Source: Puniceicoccaceae bacterium (GTDB lineage Bacteria; Verrucomicrobiota; Verrucomicrobiia; Opitutales; Coraliomargaritaceae). Taken from it: a stretch of 43,087 nucleotides of DNA. This document shows positions 17,277 to 26,442 of the stretch, piece by piece (the first letter of the stretch is position 1; each line of letters opens with the position of its first letter). Position numbers and translations under genes: made by a program. The notes under the pieces are model-generated. The model saw nothing but the letters and a program-made list of their open reading frames with translations, did not search any database and was not told where the DNA came from. Where the stretch lies: positions 1 to 43,087 of the forward strand of contig JAKVCN010000014.1 of the NCBI GenBank assembly GCA_022448585.1, given 5' to 3'.

Positions 17277-18347
17277 TTATTTATAAAATCCACCACCTAG
17301 TAATTTATTTCCATCATAAAGAGCCAATATTTGTCCAGGGGCGAGCGCTCGTTGAGGTTCTTTGAAGATGACTTGAGCATGTGATTCATCGATTGGAATG
17401 TAAGTAATTTTTTGAGACTGGTCGCGGTATCGTGGTTTTGCTAAAAGATCGCGCTGAGATCGGACTGACTCATCAATAAAGCTCAGGCCATACAATTCTA
17501 CTTTTTCAGTAAAAAGTCCTGGTGCATCCAATTGATCAAAAGCGACTATGAGCTCGTTGCTTTCTCTATTAAAACCGACCACTACGTAGAATTCATTATT
17601 AGTATTAGACGGCACACCAATACCTCTTCTCTGACCAATCGTATAACGATGTAGACCTCTGTGTTCGCCTACTTTTTTACCTTCCACATTCAAAATATCT
17701 CCTGGTTTATCCTCAATATAGTATTCGAGGAATCGATTAATGTTCATATCACCTAAAAAGCATATTCCTTGGCTATCTTTTTTCTTAGCATTTGGTAAAT
17801 TATGCTGCTCAGCAAGAGCGCGTACTTGTGGCTTTTTAAGTTCTCCGAGAGGGAATAAGGCATGAGTAATCTGATTTTGTTCAAGCATCGCGAGGAAGTA
17901 ACTCTGATCCTTATTATTATCGGCTCCTTCTATCAAATTATACTTACCTCTAGAATTCTTGATTTTACGCACGTAATGGCCTGTGGCAATCCCATCAAAT
18001 CCTTTGTCCCGCGCATACTTTTGAAAAATGCCAAACTTCATTTCGCGATTACACATGATGTCCGGGTTAGGTGTAATACCATTCTTATATCCATCGACTA
18101 AATAGTTCACTACATGCTCGCGGTACTCATTGACCAAATTGACTATAGAATAGTTTATTCCAACTTGTGCTGCAACCGCTCTTGAATCTTCAATGTCTTG
18201 CTGTGCAGGACAATCGGCAAATGGAGCTTCCTCGTTCATCCAAGTGCGTATATAGGCTCCGGACACATCATAGCCCTTCTCTTTAAGTAGTAAAGCTGCC
18301 ACTGCGCTATCTACGCCACCGGAAAGACCAACAAGAATTTTCTGCAT
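17277..18347 (-). CDS. mnmA: tRNA-specific 2-thiouridylase MnmA
   Basis: A 356-residue enzyme that thiolates uridine 34 in tRNAs for Lys, Glu and Gln, using a sulfur relay and ATP. The ATP-binding loop [13 protein letters not shown] is at about residues 8-20. The catalytic cysteine pair is seen in [12 protein letters not shown] (about residue 100) and [11 protein letters not shown] (about residue 196). The C-terminal RNA-binding part contains [10 protein letters not shown] and GGGFY near the end. Length is normal. The ATG is not preceded by a close Shine-Dalgarno sequence: AGGAGG lies 19 nt upstream at 18367-18372, with a 2-codon mini-ORF between. Confidence 0.95.
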   Translation of the reverse strand: MQKILVGLSGGVDSAVAALLLKEKGYDVSGAYIRTWMNEEAPFADCPAQQDIEDSRAVAAQVGINYSIVNLVNEYREHVVNYLVDGYKNGITPNPDIMCNREMKFGIFQKYARDKGFDGIATGHYVRKIKNSRGKYNLIEGADNNKDQSYFLAMLEQNQITHALFPLGELKKPQVRALAEQHNLPNAKKKDSQGICFLGDMNINRFLEYYIEDKPGDILNVEGKKVGEHRGLHRYTIGQRRGIGVPSNTNNEFYVVVGFNRESNELIVAFDQLDAPGLFTEKVELYGLSFIDESVRSQRDLLAKPRYRDQSQKITYIPIDESHAQVIFKEPQRALAPGQILALYDGNKLLGGGFYK

Positions 18348-18445
18348 TTTTGATTATTAAAACATGCCTCCTGTGCCCGTCAATAGGTGTTGATCAATTG
18401 TTAGATATACTTATCAAGCTTGTATTGATAGTTATGCTATATTCA
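18348..18445. promoter_or_regulatory. mnmA leader with clustered TTGAT repeats
   Basis: This 98-bp gap holds an 8-bp palindrome TTGATCAA at 18390-18397 and an inverted repeat TATCAA/TTGATA (18412-18417, 18425-18430) with a 7-nt loop. It also holds AGGAGG on the minus strand at 18367-18372, followed by a short ATG-TTT-TAA-TAA. No T run follows the inverted repeat on either strand, so it is not an intrinsic terminator. It could be an operator or a leader with a mini-ORF, but no promoter was identified convincingly. Confidence 0.3.
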
Positions 18446-20884
18446 TTATGCACGTAACCAGAGTCCTAAATTCATAGGTTGAATATGTATACAACCCTCC
18501 TTGCTTTTTAGTTGTGTTTCGTTGATACCATTTAGATCAAACTCCTCAATAGTTGCTACCGGTCGCCATCCTTCACAGGCTAGATTATGAAGTTTTATTC
18601 TATGGATTATAGGATGTGGATTCAGGGCAAGAAGGATTTGTGTGTTTCCAAGTTGGCAATCTGCATTAAAAAGTAGCGCTGCCGCAGAACTGCAATCGCC
18701 ATCACAATTAAAAAATCGCAGGTATCCACTCTTAGGGTTTTTGCTTAAGCGCAAAATCTTACCAAATGAACTCTGTCTAAATGCGATCCATTTTTTAAAG
18801 TAATTGTGTGTGCGTTGATAGCATTCGATGCGCTTATAATCGAGCGCATTAACATCACCACCTAGATAGGTGTTGTTCCTCCCTTTCTTGGATCGCATGA
18901 AATCTTGTCCACTAGAGAGTAATGGAATGCCTAACGAAGTATACAGTATAGCAACCATCATGTGTGTACGAAGAGTATCATTATGCGTGGGCATTTCACC
19001 ATTGTAGTCTTGGTTCTCTGTTATTTGATCAATCCAGCAACGGTCATCGTGCGATTCTACGTAGTTTATACTTTGCGATGGCCAACCAGACATATGTTCA
19101 ATACAACCTTTGGCATAATAAGCTAGAGTTGCACTATCACTTTGACCAAGTACATATTCTCGGACAAATTCACGAAATCCATCATTCCAATAAGAAAAGC
19201 CAGCCATACGAGTGTCCCATTGTATACTACCTCGGAAGCTCCAAGGCTCAGCGATTAGAATAATCGATGGTTTGATGGTTTTGAGTGCATCGCCTATCTT
19301 TTTAAGTACCTCGATACTAATTAGCTCTGCTAAATCAAATCGGAAACCATCGACAGCGTAGTTTTCTATTAGGTGGGTGAGGCTTTCTATTATTAAGCTC
19401 TGTGACATAGCAGACTCGGTACGTAAGGTATTTCCACAACCGGACCAATTTATGAGTCTACCTGCTGCGTCCAAATGAAAGTAGTAAGCCTTGTCAATGG
19501 AGAGTAAATTAGGTGGTTCGCCAAGATGATTATAGACGACGTCAACTATTACAGATAAGTTATTCTGGTGACAGGCTTCGACCATATCACTAAATTCTCT
19601 ATTCTGTGAGGCTTTGAGTGATTCAGTTCCATACCATGCACATGGTGCAAAGTAAGCATTTGTCATGTATCCCCAGTGATAATGGCTGGTTTGAGTGCTA
19701 TCGAATTGCTGAATAGGCTGAAACTCTAGGGCATTGACTCCAAGTTCTTTTAAGTAATTGCCTTTTTGATTTAGTAATTGTGTCACCCCAGTAAAGCCAT
19801 GGCGCTGATCTTTAGTTAATTTTATTGGCGCTAGTTGGGTTAGATCGCGCACATGACACTCAAGAATATTTAAGTCTTCCCAGCGTGGCGGGTCGTGCTG
19901 TTCGTTCGGAGGATGGTCTTTCGCTGGATCCAGAATGATGGCTGGTCCTTGGGGTCCGACGGTTGCTTTCGCATATGGGTCAAGCAGGGCACGCGCAAAG
20001 TCAAAATGCGTCGTACATTTATCATCAGGACCATCCACATAGTAGCTATAATAGCTACCATGAAGATCGCCTTTCAGTGCAATCTCCCAAGTGACTTGAT
20101 CCTTACTTAAGATTAAGTCATGACGAGATCCGTTACAGTCAGCGGATTTATGGATTTCAAGACAGACTCTGGTAGCTCGAGGTGCGAATAGCCTAAATGT
20201 TACTGTATTTGCAGAGAATATGATACCACATTCTAGATTACTTTTTAAGTCATAAAAGGACAGACCTGGACGAATCGGCGTAGCTAAATGGTTATCCCAG
20301 ATTAGCTCAGCATTTTGATCCATGCCACGCGCTTCTGCGACCTCAAAAGTAAATGCATGTCGACCGGTTTGAAAAAAATTGAGGGTATAGTTCAAGTGTC
20401 CGCTTTTATCCTCATTTAAATTGGGCGAGCAGCGCAGCGGAGTCAGCCAATGCCAACTGCGTGTCACAAATTTGAAGGCTATCTCTTTTTTGTTTTTGAT
20501 GAGTCGATCTCGTGGGATTGCTACTGTGTACAAAGCTTTTCCGCTAGTACTATTTGAAGGGCTAAGTTCGAATGAAGAGGCGTCTTCTGAGCGCCCCCAA
20601 TTATTAAATATTCCAGCTACTCGCACTGGGTTATGTTTAAAATCGACATGTGGGTGTCGATCGGGATCGAGGCAAAAGATAATAGAATGTTTTTCCTCGT
20701 AGTATCCAGTAAACACACCAATCTTATCTGCATGCATTGGTTGCAGATTATGTAATAATAACCGTTTTCCAGAAATACGAATTGGTGGCAGACTTCTTTC
20801 TTTCCAGTTTTTGGAAAGTAAAACACAACCCTTTCCTGGTCCGACCCAAAAGGCGGATTGTATAGAATAGTCGTGCGGAATCAT
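18446..20884 (-). CDS. pullulanase-type glycogen/starch debranching enzyme (GH13)
   Basis: An 812-residue GH13 enzyme. N-terminal carbohydrate-binding part: RVAGIFNNWG at residues 88-97 is the CBM48-like signature, and a second beta domain runs to about residue 300. The catalytic barrel follows, with VIVDVVYNHLGE, GFRFDLAEL (nucleophile D517), ILIAEPWSF (acid E546) and YVESHDD (third carboxylate D613). The YHWGYMTNAYF motif resembles the YNWGYDP motif of type I pullulanases. It therefore likely hydrolyses alpha-1,6 branches. No signal peptide is seen, suggesting cytoplasmic use on glycogen. glgA is upstream on the same strand. Isoamylase or GlgX are close alternatives. Confidence 0.85.
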   Translation of the reverse strand: MIPHDYSIQSAFWVGPGKGCVLLSKNWKERSLPPIRISGKRLLLHNLQPMHADKIGVFTGYYEEKHSIIFCLDPDRHPHVDFKHNPVRVAGIFNNWGRSEDASSFELSPSNSTSGKALYTVAIPRDRLIKNKKEIAFKFVTRSWHWLTPLRCSPNLNEDKSGHLNYTLNFFQTGRHAFTFEVAEARGMDQNAELIWDNHLATPIRPGLSFYDLKSNLECGIIFSANTVTFRLFAPRATRVCLEIHKSADCNGSRHDLILSKDQVTWEIALKGDLHGSYYSYYVDGPDDKCTTHFDFARALLDPYAKATVGPQGPAIILDPAKDHPPNEQHDPPRWEDLNILECHVRDLTQLAPIKLTKDQRHGFTGVTQLLNQKGNYLKELGVNALEFQPIQQFDSTQTSHYHWGYMTNAYFAPCAWYGTESLKASQNREFSDMVEACHQNNLSVIVDVVYNHLGEPPNLLSIDKAYYFHLDAAGRLINWSGCGNTLRTESAMSQSLIIESLTHLIENYAVDGFRFDLAELISIEVLKKIGDALKTIKPSIILIAEPWSFRGSIQWDTRMAGFSYWNDGFREFVREYVLGQSDSATLAYYAKGCIEHMSGWPSQSINYVESHDDRCWIDQITENQDYNGEMPTHNDTLRTHMMVAILYTSLGIPLLSSGQDFMRSKKGRNNTYLGGDVNALDYKRIECYQRTHNYFKKWIAFRQSSFGKILRLSKNPKSGYLRFFNCDGDCSSAAALLFNADCQLGNTQILLALNPHPIIHRIKLHNLACEGWRPVATIEEFDLNGINETQLKSKEGCIHIQPMNLGLWLRA

Positions 20885-21027
20885 GTTAGTGACGTCTAAA
20901 CCTTTTTAGGAATAGTTGAGACTTGAGCAGTCATTTTATACTAACTAATAGCCAGACAAATGCCACTTTAGCACATGAATGGCAATTATATGAAATTGAT
21001 CGATCGCTAGTGCTTTGTAATAGTGAG
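20885..21027. other. glgA-pullulanase intergenic gap
   Basis: A 143-bp gap between two minus-strand genes. On the minus strand a TATAAA hexamer occurs about 60 nt before the pullulanase ATG but lacks a clear -35 at the usual spacing. No hairpin plus T run was found, so it is unclear whether glgA and the pullulanase gene share a transcript. Confidence 0.3.
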
Positions 21028-22500
21028 TTATCCACTGCTTATGTGCTTATATATATCTATATAGCACTGTCCAGATTTACTCCATGAGTGATCCGCTTGC
21101 ATAGCTGTAACAATTAGGGAATGGAAATCCTTTGGTGCTGTATCAAAGCAAGCAATGGCACGATCAAGAGCCCTTTCAACCGCAATTACATCGTCATTTT
21201 TAAAGACATAGCCGTTGCGCATATCTAGATCTTTTTCACTATTGTCTTTGTCAAAAACAGTATCTGCTAAACCACCAACCGAGCGAACGACTGGAATTGT
21301 TCCATAGCGCATTGCAATAAGTTGCGTGAGACCACACGGTTCAAATCGACTTGGCACTAGCAACATGTCCGCTCCAGCGAACATTTGATGAGCCAATTCC
21401 TCATCGAAGCGGATTTCTAAATGACAATTGAGGTCTTCATTAACTAGAGCTTTCAATTCATCGAAATCATCATTAATAGAAGGATCTGGACTAGTTCCTA
21501 GAAGAACAAACTGCGCTTTATTATTGATGCAGTAGAAAATGGAATGACGAACTAGTTCCAACCCCTTTTGAGTATCTAAGCGCCCAATATAAGCAATAAT
21601 TGGTCTTTTACTATCTTCTAAGTGTAGGCGCTCTCTTAGTGCCCGTTTATTCTGAGACTTTCTTTCTATTGTTTGTACCGAGTAATTCTTGGCTATGAAG
21701 CTATCTTCACGCGGATTCCATACTTTGCAGTCAATACCATTTAAGACTCCTTTAAATTTATCTTGATGTGTTTGCAAAGTTTTTTCTAAGCCAAATCCTA
21801 GGTTTTGATTCCTTGCTTCAATTGCATGTGTAGGAGATACTGTAGTTACAAATTCAGAATAAACAATTCCACCCTTCATTAAATTTAGCGCTGTTTTGTG
21901 TCTATTGTCTCCCAGCCGATCTAGACTCAAAAAATATTCAGGACGATTCAGATCCGTTGCGCAGAGTATTTCTTGTCCGCATATGCCTTGGTGTTTAAAA
22001 TTATGAATAGTGTAGCAAGTACGACTATCTCTTAAACCCAAGTGCTGGTAAACTTCGCTTTTAAAGACAGGAATTAGCCCAGTGTGCCAGTCATGGCAAT
22101 GAATGATCTCCGGATGTCTGTTAGATTTACATAGAAATTCCATCGATACTTTGGAAAAGAATGCGAATCGCTCGGCATCATCTGGTTCACCATAACAATT
22201 TTCACGATTGAAAAAATTATCTTCCGATTGCGGTTCGATAAAAAAACATGTCAGTTCATCAACATATCCCATATAAACAATGCAGGAGATTTGTCTTTGA
22301 TTCCAATTAACTATAAGGTTTTCGTATGACTTTCTTAATTCAGTAATAAGGTCATAACGCATATGCTTGTATTTTGGTAGAATGATCTCTACCAAGTGAT
22401 CGCGTGTGACAAGTTCTCTTGAGAGTCCTTGAACAACATCTGCTAAACCACCAACCTTACATATTGGAGCTAACTCTGCAGCAATTTGTATAACGTGCAT
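21028..22500 (-). CDS. glgA: glycogen synthase (ADP-glucose glucosyltransferase)
   Basis: A 490-residue GT5 glycosyltransferase that extends alpha-1,4-glucan chains, in bacteria normally from ADP-glucose. The N-terminal KVGGLADVVQGL (about residues 16-27) is the substrate-binding motif. HCHDWHTGLIP (about residues 135-145) and the C-terminal SRFEPCGLTQLIAMRYGTIPVV with GGLADTV are conserved. Length is typical for GlgA. It sits 5' of the debranching enzyme gene on the same strand, fitting a glycogen-storage role. No Shine-Dalgarno sequence precedes the ATG. glgC is not in the window. Confidence 0.93.
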   Translation of the reverse strand: MHVIQIAAELAPICKVGGLADVVQGLSRELVTRDHLVEIILPKYKHMRYDLITELRKSYENLIVNWNQRQISCIVYMGYVDELTCFFIEPQSEDNFFNRENCYGEPDDAERFAFFSKVSMEFLCKSNRHPEIIHCHDWHTGLIPVFKSEVYQHLGLRDSRTCYTIHNFKHQGICGQEILCATDLNRPEYFLSLDRLGDNRHKTALNLMKGGIVYSEFVTTVSPTHAIEARNQNLGFGLEKTLQTHQDKFKGVLNGIDCKVWNPREDSFIAKNYSVQTIERKSQNKRALRERLHLEDSKRPIIAYIGRLDTQKGLELVRHSIFYCINNKAQFVLLGTSPDPSINDDFDELKALVNEDLNCHLEIRFDEELAHQMFAGADMLLVPSRFEPCGLTQLIAMRYGTIPVVRSVGGLADTVFDKDNSEKDLDMRNGYVFKNDDVIAVERALDRAIACFDTAPKDFHSLIVTAMQADHSWSKSGQCYIDIYKHISSG

Positions 22501-22572
22501 TTACATTGAATTAACTGCTCAACGCACATGCATGGCAACATGCATTTAAAGCTATTTCTCAGCAAATTAGAC

Positions 22573-23682
22573 TTAGTGTACGTGACCTAGTTCGTAGAGT
22601 TCAGTTGCTTGACGAGTCAAGACAACCCACTCATTCCAAGTTGTTTTGAGCGAAGCGCGTAATTCCTTAATCTCTTTTTTGAGTAAGCGACTTTGTTGCT
22701 CACTTGATTGTTTGAGTTCACGAGCCTTACGCACAAGCATGGATGACTTTTTTTCGAACGTATCTGCAACCTCTTCTAACTTGCGCATGAAATCAGTAGC
22801 AAGTTCATCGACTTCATGGCTTAAGTGATCGAGGATCAATTTTTTATCTTTTTGTACAAGTGATTTTTGTACGTTTATCGTATTCATCGAACGTAGATTG
22901 CTGACCAGTCCTAGCTTTGAAGCGGTCCAAATTGCCCATTTGGTTGGATCGAAGTGGTACCAACGAACTCCATTGCGATAATCAGCAGCAAAAGCATGAT
23001 GGTAATTATGATAACCTTCTCCAAAGGTGAGTACTGCCATTAATGCATTGTCTACAGCGGAAAGTTCACGCGCAAAAGTTTTAGCCCCAAAGGTATGGCA
23101 TAGTGAATTTATAAACCATGTACAATGATGTACCATTGCCATTCTAGCTAGGAAGCCCATATAAAAAGAGGCTAGCGCACTGCCAGTTAACCACCAACCA
23201 AATAGAAAAATCGCAAGATTCACACCTATTAAGAAATGCGGATAATATTTATCCTGTAATACGACTCTTGGATTTTTTAGTAGATCTTGAACTAAATTTG
23301 GCTCAAATTTACGCTTATAGTCAAACAGCCACAGTAAGTGCGCATACCAAAATCCTTTATCTATGGAGTAGGGATCTTTTTCCGTATCTACATGGGTGTG
23401 GTGGATGCGATGGTCATGAGACCACATCAGCGCTGACATTTCAAACGACAGTGCAGAAGTTATTAGGACACACCATTCAAAGAATGGATTTGCTGTATAT
23501 GCTTTGTGGGCATACAATCGGTGATAACCTACTGTGATTGCCATTCCTCCTAATATATAAGTCACTAGGAAAAGCCAAAATGATGCCCAAGAAAAAACCT
23601 GTATGAAAGCTGGTAACAAAATTACTAGTAGCAGGTGGTAGACGACCACAAAAATAAACATGTCCCAATTTTTAATTTTCAT
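22573..23682 (-). CDS. acyl desaturase (delta-9 type) with C-terminal coiled coil
   Basis: A 369-residue membrane di-iron desaturase. The three histidine boxes are HRLYAH (residues 54-59), HDHRIHH (89-95) and HNYHH (225-229), the arrangement of acyl-CoA/acyl-lipid delta-9 desaturases. Hydrophobic segments lie at about 8-50, 72-88 and 150-185. After the catalytic part ends (about residue 260), residues 280-360 form a charged, heptad-like helix (KLEEVADTFEKK and similar) predicted to be a coiled coil, which I do not associate with typical bacterial members. It is 72 nt upstream of glgA on the minus strand. Substrate (phospholipid or acyl-CoA) is unknown. Confidence 0.87.
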   Translation of the reverse strand: MKIKNWDMFIFVVVYHLLLVILLPAFIQVFSWASFWLFLVTYILGGMAITVGYHRLYAHKAYTANPFFEWCVLITSALSFEMSALMWSHDHRIHHTHVDTEKDPYSIDKGFWYAHLLWLFDYKRKFEPNLVQDLLKNPRVVLQDKYYPHFLIGVNLAIFLFGWWLTGSALASFYMGFLARMAMVHHCTWFINSLCHTFGAKTFARELSAVDNALMAVLTFGEGYHNYHHAFAADYRNGVRWYHFDPTKWAIWTASKLGLVSNLRSMNTINVQKSLVQKDKKLILDHLSHEVDELATDFMRKLEEVADTFEKKSSMLVRKARELKQSSEQQSRLLKKEIKELRASLKTTWNEWVVLTRQATELYELGHVH

Positions 23683-24075
23683 AGCAAAGCGGAGTGTTAG
23701 AGAATTTGATACGCAAGTTAATTAGCGTGCTGTTGTTGTATGATTTAGCTGATAATACCATGTTTTTAAATATCGTTAGACAGTTATTATCCTAACCAAT
23801 TTTGTTCGTCTTAAGGACTATTTATGTGTTTTAGAGTGCCAAATTGTCAAGATATTATACCCAATTAGTTAATACTGCAACTAGAAGTATTTCATTCTCA
23901 ATTAACCTACTCAGCGACAGATCACCTTATAGTTTGACAGCATGTACTTAGTATATCTTTGCTTTTAGTTTCTATCAAATTTTTCTATCGATAACGCTTG
24001 CCTTGATATTCACTGTGACTACAAGTGCACGCTTCGCTAAATACATCATTCTCTGAACTTAAATAAGTACACATC
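23683..24075. other. divergent intergenic region, desaturase and gap
   Basis: This 393-bp stretch has no convincing gene on either strand and should carry the promoters of both the desaturase (minus) and gap (plus). I see a perfect TTGACA at 23934-23939 but no well-spaced -10 (the nearest TATATC is only 12 nt away). There is no tRNA-like cloverleaf, riboswitch motif or terminator I can support. It is A+T-rich and may also contain a small RNA, which cannot be judged by eye. Confidence 0.35.
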
Positions 24076-25101
24076 ATGGCAATTAAAATAGGTATTAATG
24101 GATTCGGCCGTATCGGTCGCTTAGTTTTTCGCTCGCTCGTTGAGAAGGGTCTCCTCGGAAGCGAAATAGAAGTGGTCGCAATCAACGACCTCGTTCCTGC
24201 AGAAAATCTCGCTTATCTGCTTAAATATGACACCACTCAGGGTCGTTTTAAGGGCACAGTTGAAACCAAGGGCGACGACATCATCGTCGTTAATGGAAAT
24301 GAGATCAAGACGCTCGCAGTTCGCGAAGGACCTGCTGCGTTGCCATGGAAAGAGCTTGGCGTGGATATTGTTATCGAATCGACTGGTTTATTCGTACAAG
24401 ATGAAAAAGCAAAGGGTCATTTAGAAGCAGGTGCGAAGAAAGTTATTATTTCTGCTCCTGGTAAGGGTGATGGGGTTAAAACTGTAGTTATTGGAGTAAA
24501 CGATGATGAGCTTAGCGCAGCGGATGATCTTATCTCCAATGCCTCCTGTACGACTAATTGCCTAGCACCCATGACAAAAGTTGTCCTTGAAAACTTTGGT
24601 ATAGCTGAAGGCCTTATGACTACTGTACACTCATATACAGCAACACAAAAAACAGTGGACGGTCCTTCACCAAAAGATATGAAAGGTGGTCGTACCGCTG
24701 CCTTAAATATTATACCTTCGACTACAGGTGCTGCCAAGGCGGTAGGGTTAGTTCTTCCGCAGGTGCAAGGTAAGCTCACTGGTATGGCGTTTCGCGTGCC
24801 AACTCCAACCGTTTCTGCAGTAGATCTTACCGTGAAGACTGAAAAGAGCACATCTTACGAAGAAATTTGCCAAAAGATGAAGGAAGCTTCAGAAGGTTCT
24901 CTCAAAGGCATTCTTGGTTATACTGAAGACGAAGTTTGTTCGTCAGACTTTATCCACGACGAGCTTAGTTCGATCTTTGATGCTGGATCCGGGATGGGAC
25001 TGAGTGATACATTTTTCAAGCTGGTATCATGGTATGATAACGAATGGGGTTATTCCAACCGCGTAGTTGAGCTTGTGCAGAAAGTTTCCAAGTTCCTCTA
25101 G
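24076..25101 (+). CDS. gap: glyceraldehyde-3-phosphate dehydrogenase, type I
   Basis: A 341-residue GAPDH that converts glyceraldehyde 3-phosphate to 1,3-bisphosphoglycerate in glycolysis. The NAD-binding [10 protein letters not shown] (residues 7-16), the acidic VAINDL (residues 34-39) that favours NAD over NADP, and the active-site [12 protein letters not shown] with C158 are all present. The C-terminal [16 protein letters not shown] is intact. It leads a gap-pgk-tpiA series in the order of the pathway. A strong hairpin terminator follows 29 nt after the stop, so gap may be expressed more than the downstream genes. Start ATG, no Shine-Dalgarno sequence. Confidence 0.97.
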   Translation: MAIKIGINGFGRIGRLVFRSLVEKGLLGSEIEVVAINDLVPAENLAYLLKYDTTQGRFKGTVETKGDDIIVVNGNEIKTLAVREGPAALPWKELGVDIVIESTGLFVQDEKAKGHLEAGAKKVIISAPGKGDGVKTVVIGVNDDELSAADDLISNASCTTNCLAPMTKVVLENFGIAEGLMTTVHSYTATQKTVDGPSPKDMKGGRTAALNIIPSTTGAAKAVGLVLPQVQGKLTGMAFRVPTPTVSAVDLTVKTEKSTSYEEICQKMKEASEGSLKGILGYTEDEVCSSDFIHDELSSIFDAGSGMGLSDTFFKLVSWYDNEWGYSNRVVELVQKVSKFL

Positions 25102-25130
25102 GGGTACTCGGTAATAACTGCTGAATTATG

Positions 25131-25180
25131 GCCACCGCGGCAGTATTCCATTAAGGATGTACTGATCGCGGTGGCTTTTT
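25131..25180 (+). terminator. strong hairpin terminator between gap and pgk
   Basis: A perfect 9-bp outer stem GCCACCGCG/CGCGGTGGC (25131-25139 with 25167-25175) continues as CAGTA/TACTG (25141-25145 with 25160-25164) and a possible TCC/GGA (25147-25149 with 25155-25157). A T run at 25176-25180 follows. It lies within a same-strand pathway cluster, 31 nt before pgk, so it may act as a partial terminator. Confidence 0.88.
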
Positions 25181-25211
25181 TAATACTAATTGAATTCTAC
25201 ACCCAAACTAT

Positions 25212-26405
25212 ATGGCTACCAAATCTATAAAAGATATTAACCTTTCCGGGAAGCGAGTACTCGTGCGTTGTGATTTTAATGTACCGCTAAAAGAGGGCGC
25301 AGTTTCTGATGATTCTCGAATAGTTGCAGCATTACCGACAATTCAGCACCTAATTAGTCAGGAAGCGAAGGTTATTCTATGTAGTCATTTGGGAAGGCCA
25401 AAGGGGGAGAAGAATGCGATTTTTAGTTTATCGCCAGTTGCTGAAAATTTAGCTGTTAAACTTGGCAAGCCCGTTACTTTTATAGAAGATTGCATCGGTG
25501 CAGAAGTCGAATCGGAGATTGCTAAAATGGGCGATGGAGATGTTTCACTGCTAGAAAATGTACGCTTCTATGCTGGCGAAACTGATAATCATCCTGAATT
25601 TGCTGCAGCTCTCGCTAAGCTTGCAGATGCTTATGTAAATGATGCTTTTGGTACCGCACACCGTGCGCATGCATCTACGGCAGGCGTGGCGAAGTATTTA
25701 TCTCCTTGTGTGTGTGGCTTTTTAATTGAAAAAGAATTGGCTTACCTAGGTGAAAAAACTGCTCACCCTGAGCGTCCATTTACTGTCATATTAGGCGGCG
25801 CTAAAGTCTCCGATAAGATTAAGGTCATCGATACCTTACTGGACAAGGCAGACACTATTATCATAGGAGGAGCGATGGCATACACATTTGCTTTAGCAGA
25901 GGGCAGGCAAGTTGGTGAGTCGCTAAGTGAGCCAGATTTTATTGCGACTGCAAAGTCAGCTTTGGAGAAGGCCGCTAAAAAGGGAGTTAAATTTTTACTG
26001 CCAGTCGATAATCTTGCAGTTAAAGATCTCGATTTTGGCGCTGGGTCTGTCGGGGCGAGTCAATTCTTTGAAGGGCAAATTGAAGACGGTTGGGAAGGTG
26101 TCGACATAGGACCTAAAAGTATTGAGCTGTTTAAGGAGGAAGTTGCCGGCGCGAAGACGGTTCTTTGGAATGGTCCCATGGGTATCTTCGAAATAGATGC
26201 GTGCAATAAGGGCACTTTCGCCGTAGCCGAGACGATTGCAAATTCAGATGGAATTTCTATTATTGGCGGCGGTGATTCAGTTAAGGCAATCAAGATGTCT
26301 GGCTACAGTGACAAGGTAACTTTTATGAGCACTGGTGGAGGCGCTTCCTTAGAATTTCTTGAGGGTAAAGAGTTGCCTGGAGTATCTGCTTTAGATCAAA
26401 ATTAA
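25212..26405 (+). CDS. pgk: phosphoglycerate kinase
   Basis: A 397-residue PGK, producing ATP and 3-phosphoglycerate. Conserved parts are RCDFNVPL (about residues 19-26), SHLGRPKG (about residues 59-66), FTVILGGAKVSDK (about residues 190-202) and the C-terminal nucleotide site WNGPMG plus IIGGGDSVKAI. The length is normal. It lies after the gap terminator and before tpiA (37-nt gap), so pgk-tpiA are likely co-transcribed and may use a promoter between 25180 and 25212 or read-through from gap. Confidence 0.97.
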   Translation: MATKSIKDINLSGKRVLVRCDFNVPLKEGAVSDDSRIVAALPTIQHLISQEAKVILCSHLGRPKGEKNAIFSLSPVAENLAVKLGKPVTFIEDCIGAEVESEIAKMGDGDVSLLENVRFYAGETDNHPEFAAALAKLADAYVNDAFGTAHRAHASTAGVAKYLSPCVCGFLIEKELAYLGEKTAHPERPFTVILGGAKVSDKIKVIDTLLDKADTIIIGGAMAYTFALAEGRQVGESLSEPDFIATAKSALEKAAKKGVKFLLPVDNLAVKDLDFGAGSVGASQFFEGQIEDGWEGVDIGPKSIELFKEEVAGAKTVLWNGPMGIFEIDACNKGTFAVAETIANSDGISIIGGGDSVKAIKMSGYSDKVTFMSTGGGASLEFLEGKELPGVSALDQN

Positions 26406-26442
26406 TCATCAACTCATTTTATAAAAATTAAAATCAACTACT

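Noticed and set aside
18412-18430. Terminator after the pullulanase gene
   Set aside because: There is an inverted repeat but no T run on either strand.
23934-23960. TTGACA promoter for gap
   Set aside because: The -35 is perfect but no hexamer resembling TATAAT lies at 15-19 nt.
24417-24851. 144-codon minus-strand frame inside gap
   Set aside because: The gap gene covers it completely with conserved motifs; the antisense frame has no known similarity.
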